A stretch of 64,000 nt of DNA from Periplaneta americana. Lineage: Eukaryota; Arthropoda; Insecta; Blattodea; Blattidae. Below the pieces are notes generated by a model, which was given only the letters and a program-made list of their open reading frames with translations, ran no database searches and was not told the origin of the DNA. Position numbers and translations under genes: made by a program. The stretch is from positions 67,900,392 to 67,964,391 of the forward strand of contig NC_091119.1 of the NCBI RefSeq assembly GCF_040183065.1, read 5' to 3'. This document shows positions 59,979 through 64,000 of this stretch, piece after piece. How positions within the stretch are numbered: position 1 is the first letter of the stretch; each line of letters starts with the position of its first letter.

Positions 59979-60397
59979 GAAGACAGGACTCCATATTATA
60001 TAATTTCCAGTTGCTGATGAAATCTACTTGTATAATCCAGGTAAGATTTCCTAAATCCTGAAGTAGCAGCTATTCAGTATTGTATTACTGCCTTCTATTT
60101 CCTCACAAATCTGAATTTTACAAAAGTTAATTGGGCAATTGCCAATATTCATATATAAAATCATATAGGCCTAGGCCCAATATAATAACATATTGCAGCT
60201 TTTAATCACTTGTTTTCTTTTATTAATGGTGTATATGTAGGCTTATTTTTATGTTACTGAATGTACTATGTTCATTTATGTAGGTAAGTAACTTTATTAT
60301 GTATTGTTTCATTGAGAATTTTGTTAAAATAATCTTATCGATGCCGTATTTATTTTAACTCATTGCAATCTACGAAAGCCCTCTTCCGGCCGCCATC
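59979..60397. other. Unassigned spacer
   Basis: AT-rich; no gene seen. If the LINE tail at 60730-60850 continues leftward, part of this could be its 3' UTR. Confidence 0.35.
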
Positions 60398-60725
60398 TTG
60401 GATGCCAGTGTCAGGTCCGGTAATATAGGAGGTCCTGCTATCACCATACTAATGCCAACTTCCGAACCGGAACGTTGCTTTTCGTGTTTGAAAAGAGTGA
60501 AATTCTATCGTAGAAATACGATGAGAGGAGAGAGACTGACCACATTAGCTATATTTTCCATTGTAAAGACTATGTTAAACGACATGTCGGATTTTAATAA
60601 GAAGATGATTCATAAGTTTGCAACTTATAAGACAAAGCGCATGGAACTAATCTTTAAATAAGGTAAGTTGCAGGTTTATTTTTGTATGCAGCCCCCCTGA
60701 ATTCAATGCCCACGAGCCGCCACTG
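60398..60725 (+). mobile_element. 3' end of a hAT related to 1019-2482
   Basis: The frame reads PTSEPERCFSCLKRVKFYRR then NTMRGERLTTLAIFSIVKTM, the same C-terminal dimerisation motif as at 1881-2417, with stop TAA at 60659-60661. The terminus agccgccactg ends at 60725. The left part and left TIR are missing, and the expected duplication of gttttggc was not found. Confidence 0.75.
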
Positions 60726-60729
60726 GTTT

Positions 60730-60850
60730 TGGCTATGATTCTTAATGTCTTCAGGAAGACTATTGAACATTTTTATCGCCATGTAACGTACTCCCCTCTG
60801 AAAGCATGACAAATTTAATGATGGCGTATGAAAATCATTCGTTGTTGATG
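60730..60850 (-). pseudogene. LINE C-terminal fragment
   Basis: On the - strand TTNDFHTPSLNLSCFQRGVR then YMAIKMFNSLPEDIKN: the post-reverse-transcriptase tail (G-x-x-x-x-x-x-K-x-F-N-x-L-P) of CR1/Jockey-like LINEs. The hAT end at 60725 abuts it. Confidence 0.65.
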
Positions 60851-61319
60851 GTAGTGGTAAGCACCGTGGACTCTGTACAGGGCTCATGGTAACTCGGATC
60901 GCGGTGAGGGCTCCGCGGAAAGCTAAAGAGATCATGTAGTCTTTAGGGGAATTCGAAGGTGGCGCAGGGGGCCGTAGGGCATGCATACCATTCTACCCCG
61001 GGTAGTACAATGGGCACATCCGAAGGATCTGGGTGCGAGGACAGTCCCAATCAATGCCTTACCCTGAAAGGGGACTAACATATAACAGAAATCGTCGATT
61101 CATCTTGTTTTTCACCTTTCCCAACTAAAAGTCGCAAAGTTGTTTTGATGTATTTGCCAGTTTCCCTTGTAAGTCAATAGATATTGTGAAAATTGATAGT
61201 AGCCGATCATCGTCAAAACTATCAACTACAGACTTCACTAAATTAAAAATGTCACAATAGTAGATAAATGAATTATCCATATGCCCCATCGTATTACTAC
61301 AGGTTGTAGAGGTAACGGT
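60851..61319. other. Unassigned spacer
   Basis: A GC-richer patch (60850-61060: ggtagtggtaagcaccgtgg and ccgtagggcatgcataccat) looks like part of an unnamed repeat. No gene recognised. Confidence 0.35.
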
Positions 61320-61825
61320 AGATCTGAAGCTTCTTCACGAAAATGTAGAGCTTTAAGAAACACATTTCTTGGTTTCTATACAAGTTTATCCAGCCCCTTT
61401 TCTCATATTCTATCATTTTGGTATAAAATGACTTCATTGATCTTGCAGCCTTCACTATATAAGGTTTATCCCAACAACATTTCTGTTTCTTAACATCGTG
61501 TCTTCATAACACTGACCTAAATAGTTATTGTTCGAAAAAAAAAAACTAGAAAATACGAGTAATTAAAATGTTTGTTGTTCAAAATCTCTGTAGTTATAAG
61601 AAAAAATTTGCTGGGATCGTCTGAATTGGCAACTTATCGACCTTCCGCATCGCATGTTTCATCGATAAAGAAAATGTAGAACTCTTGATGGAGCTTTGAG
61701 AAACAACTTTTTTGTGTTCGACACCAGTTTATCTTGTGATACTCTCCCATTTTGGTATAAAACGACTTCATTGATCTTGCAGTCTTCACCTTGTAAGTTT
61801 ATTTCCTCCATAATACTATGACCAA
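61320..61825 (-). repeat. Direct duplication with period about 355 bp
   Basis: About 61335-61460 and 61670-61800 share aaaatgtagaRctt, cttt(a/g)agaaac, attttggtataaaa and cgacttcattgatcttgcag. On the - strand both copies encode KINEV(V/I)LYQN, suggesting duplication of a short coding piece, unidentified. Confidence 0.65.
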
Positions 61826-62246
61826 TATGACACTCGAGGAAGCGGCTTAAATTAGGACTGTTTATTTTCTTATGAATGTTCACACCAATCGTTACCTTAT
61901 ACAATTCCTTATTTATTTTCTTTAGCACGAATTAAAGCTTTCAAGTATTTCTCGCGTCCAACATGCTGTTACACAACAAGCCGTTTTTCCGCACTTACTT
62001 TTAACATTACATACAGAATAACACATTTTCGTCGGATGTAAATGCATATTTCCCGAATTCTGAAACTAGCCTACTTGTGAAAACTGTCACTCGGTTTTGA
62101 TTACGGCATTCTCAGTACACACAACCACTCAGTGCACCGTAACTGTTAAGTTTTTCAAATACTTTTCTTTCCCCATTGTTTTCCTCCTCCCAGCCATCAT
62201 GTTTCTCACCCTCGACATAAATTGACATTTTAAACAACTTCACGTG
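61826..62246. other. Unassigned spacer
   Basis: No gene or recognised repeat. Confidence 0.4.
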
Positions 62247-62345
62247 CTGGGGTAGATCAGTTGGTAGAGCGTTCGCGCGCTAAGCGAGGGGTCCCGGGAT
62301 CGATACCCGGCCCCGGAACAATTTGTCCTTGAAATTGTTCAAACC
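62247..62345 (+). mobile_element. tRNA-derived SINE, family 2
   Basis: Head ggggtagatcagttggtaga (box A), gcgcgctaagcgaggggtcc, and gggatcgatacccggccccg (box B), then gaacaatttgtccttgaaat as body, matching the antisense copy at 27725-27800. The tRNA-like fold is plausible but the body marks it as a SINE. Confidence 0.78.
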
Positions 62346-63669
62346 TGCTCACAGGGAGCTAGTACCTGAAAGCAAGATTTGTATAAACATGATTTCATTT
62401 GCTCGCACGGATAAAACGCTCATACGGGAAGCCAATTTCCAGCTCTGGATTAGTAGTTCATAGTTTTCGGTGTAGTGTGTTACGAGCCTGGGTTGGTGAA
62501 GCTACGGATGCTTATTCATCACACTTGACCTCAAAATGAAGGCGATTGTGTCCAAAGAACAATAACATATTAATCAACTATTTCGTATCACGAGACTTCG
62601 AGTTTCTGAGTCTGTATGTTGGCTCCTTGCTCACTTTTAATAAGAGTAAATAATTTTCCATGAGTAACAGCAAACAAGAAATAAAAAACCACTAAAAATC
62701 CCTACATTTTTGCAATTAATTAAAGACACACCACACACGCGGATTTTCGTCGCTTAGTTTCCGATATTTTATTGTTACAAAATGTAATAATATAATGTCT
62801 GGAAACCATATTACCTTTTATCATAAAGTTTGAATAGGCCGTCAATGCTTATCTGTTTTTATATGAAGTGTTATAATATATTAATTTATTACATGAACGT
62901 TTTCGGCACTTGTGTGTGCTATCTTCAGATGTCAGAAAAGATACTGCGTGTTAACAATGCCAAAATGGAAACACGTAATGTTGACATAACCATTATATGT
63001 GTGTGCATAAGAAGCTTATAGCTATATACCCATTACTGGTTAAAATGACTGTGACATGAAATACTAAGCAAAAACACTTGAAAACAGTTAATTAAAACAT
63101 TATCCCTTAATGGTATTGTATACATAGTTGATTATTAAACACTGTGAGTAAGTCAAAGCTTTCTGTTGTGACTATGTCAAATAGAATAAACCAGTTTTTA
63201 AGTAATTACTTGGTTGCATTATGATACAGGTCCTTTACTAAAACATGTAGAAGGTGAGCCATAAAATACGTCTCATAATGGGTGAAGTTCACCGATTGCT
63301 TGATGTCATTCACTTTCACAAACAATAAAAAAGCACTTGGAGAGGTTGAACACGGCGTGTGAGTTATTTGCGTGATGTAAATCCCAGTAATTATTTGGTA
63401 TAATACCTGAGTACTGTTTTCTTCATCTGCCAATTTTAAATTTTAAATTTCTGACAATGTTGAGTTGTCACTGTCCGATTTTCAGGCTAGCCTGGCATAT
63501 TCTGAACATAGAAAAGTCGAAATGTTGTAAGTTGTTGCATTTTGATAGTCAAATACGAATTGATAAGCAAGTAACTTACGTGCTACAACTGGTTGTGATG
63601 TGTATTCGACGACGGCTTGGCTCAGACTGAAAGTCGGGGAGTGCTCACATTGATCTTAATCTAATGGCC
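62346..63669. other. Unassigned region
   Basis: Short open frames (62830-63021 +, 63206-63433 -) without recognised domains. The part just left of 63670 would be the 3' UTR of the Penelope-like element. Confidence 0.35.
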
Positions 63670-64000
63670 ATCTAGCGGAACCGGAAGTGGGGTGAGGGGT
63701 GGGGGGACCTGTGTGGGAGCTGGTTTTGTTTGTTTTTGTGGGATTAATTTAAATAAATTGAATAATGGATTATTAATCTTGGCTATTTGTTCGTTTATGA
63801 GAGGGTTTACTTCATTGTGGCTCTTGGCTATGTAGTATTGTTCGGCTGTGTCGATTAAAGAACTGTTAGTGACCTTTATGACTTTTAATGCATCATTTAT
63901 ATTGGTTAGCTCGTGTCCTTCCTCGATAAGGTGTTGAGCAAATTTTGATTTATTTCTATTATATTTAAAATTTGTTGTATGCTCTCTATATCTAATTCTG
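63670..64000 (-). pseudogene. Penelope-like element, C-terminal end of the GIY-YIG endonuclease (partial)
   Basis: Read on the - strand from the window edge: RYREHTTNFKYNRNKSKFAQ, HLIEEGHELTNINDAL, TAEQYYIAKSHNEVNPLINE and a proline-rich tail ending LDGH and a TAG at about 63665-63667. The R-x-x-E-H then K-S-x-x-A-x-H-x-x-x-x-x-H pattern, then E-x-x-x-I, is that of the GIY-YIG endonuclease at the C-terminus of Penelope-like retroelements. The reverse transcriptase would lie beyond the right edge. No stop is seen in this piece, so the copy may be fairly intact. Confidence 0.75.

Overview
This is a eukaryotic, insect-type nuclear window: AT-rich, intron-bearing, and dominated by transposable elements. 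An interstitial cluster of TTAGG pentamers (the arthropod telomere unit) at 49536-49907 and the mixture of hAT, Tc1/mariner, PIF/Harbinger, P-like, CR1/Jockey-like LINE, Penelope-like and tRNA-derived SINE copies fit a large-genome arthropod. A cockroach or termite is my guess, not something the sequence proves.

I can support two host genes. (1) The last two coding exons of L-threonine 3-dehydrogenase on the + strand (15044-15310 and 17579-17715) with an AATAAA at 17878; earlier exons were not found. (2) A complete two-exon gene on the - strand for a small secreted TIL-domain (ten-cysteine, protease-inhibitor-like) protein: signal-peptide exon 41953-42028 and mature-peptide exon 35272-35453, joined across a 6.5 kb intron that is about two-thirds transposon.

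Layout. 1-6 kb: a palindromic TA-flanked MITE, a hAT with perfect 8-bp target duplication, a SINE and several foldback structures. 7-10 kb: a nearly complete but broken CR1/Jockey-like LINE (- strand) split by a SINE. 12-23 kb: three hAT elements, threonine dehydrogenase, LINE scraps and a pogo-like fragment. 25-32 kb: SINEs, RTE-like and MULE fragments, and a LINE split by a Tc-type transposon whose removal restores the LINE frame. 33-42 kb: the TIL gene and its transposon-filled intron. 42.5-46 kb: a P-like transposase broken by a DUF7869-like TIR element and, six bases away, by a PIF/Harbinger element. 46-54 kb: a Tc-type remnant carrying a MITE, the TTAGG cluster and several small MITEs. 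55.3-60 kb: a SINE, a 3.4 kb (TAGA)n array with a 3.0 kb uninterrupted core, and a 56-bp minisatellite. 60-64 kb: a hAT 3' end, LINE and SINE pieces, and a Penelope-like GIY-YIG C-terminus running off the right edge.

No operons, CRISPR arrays or canonical RNA genes were seen. All transposase and reverse transcriptase genes here look broken. Family calls come from reading motifs by eye; no database search was run.
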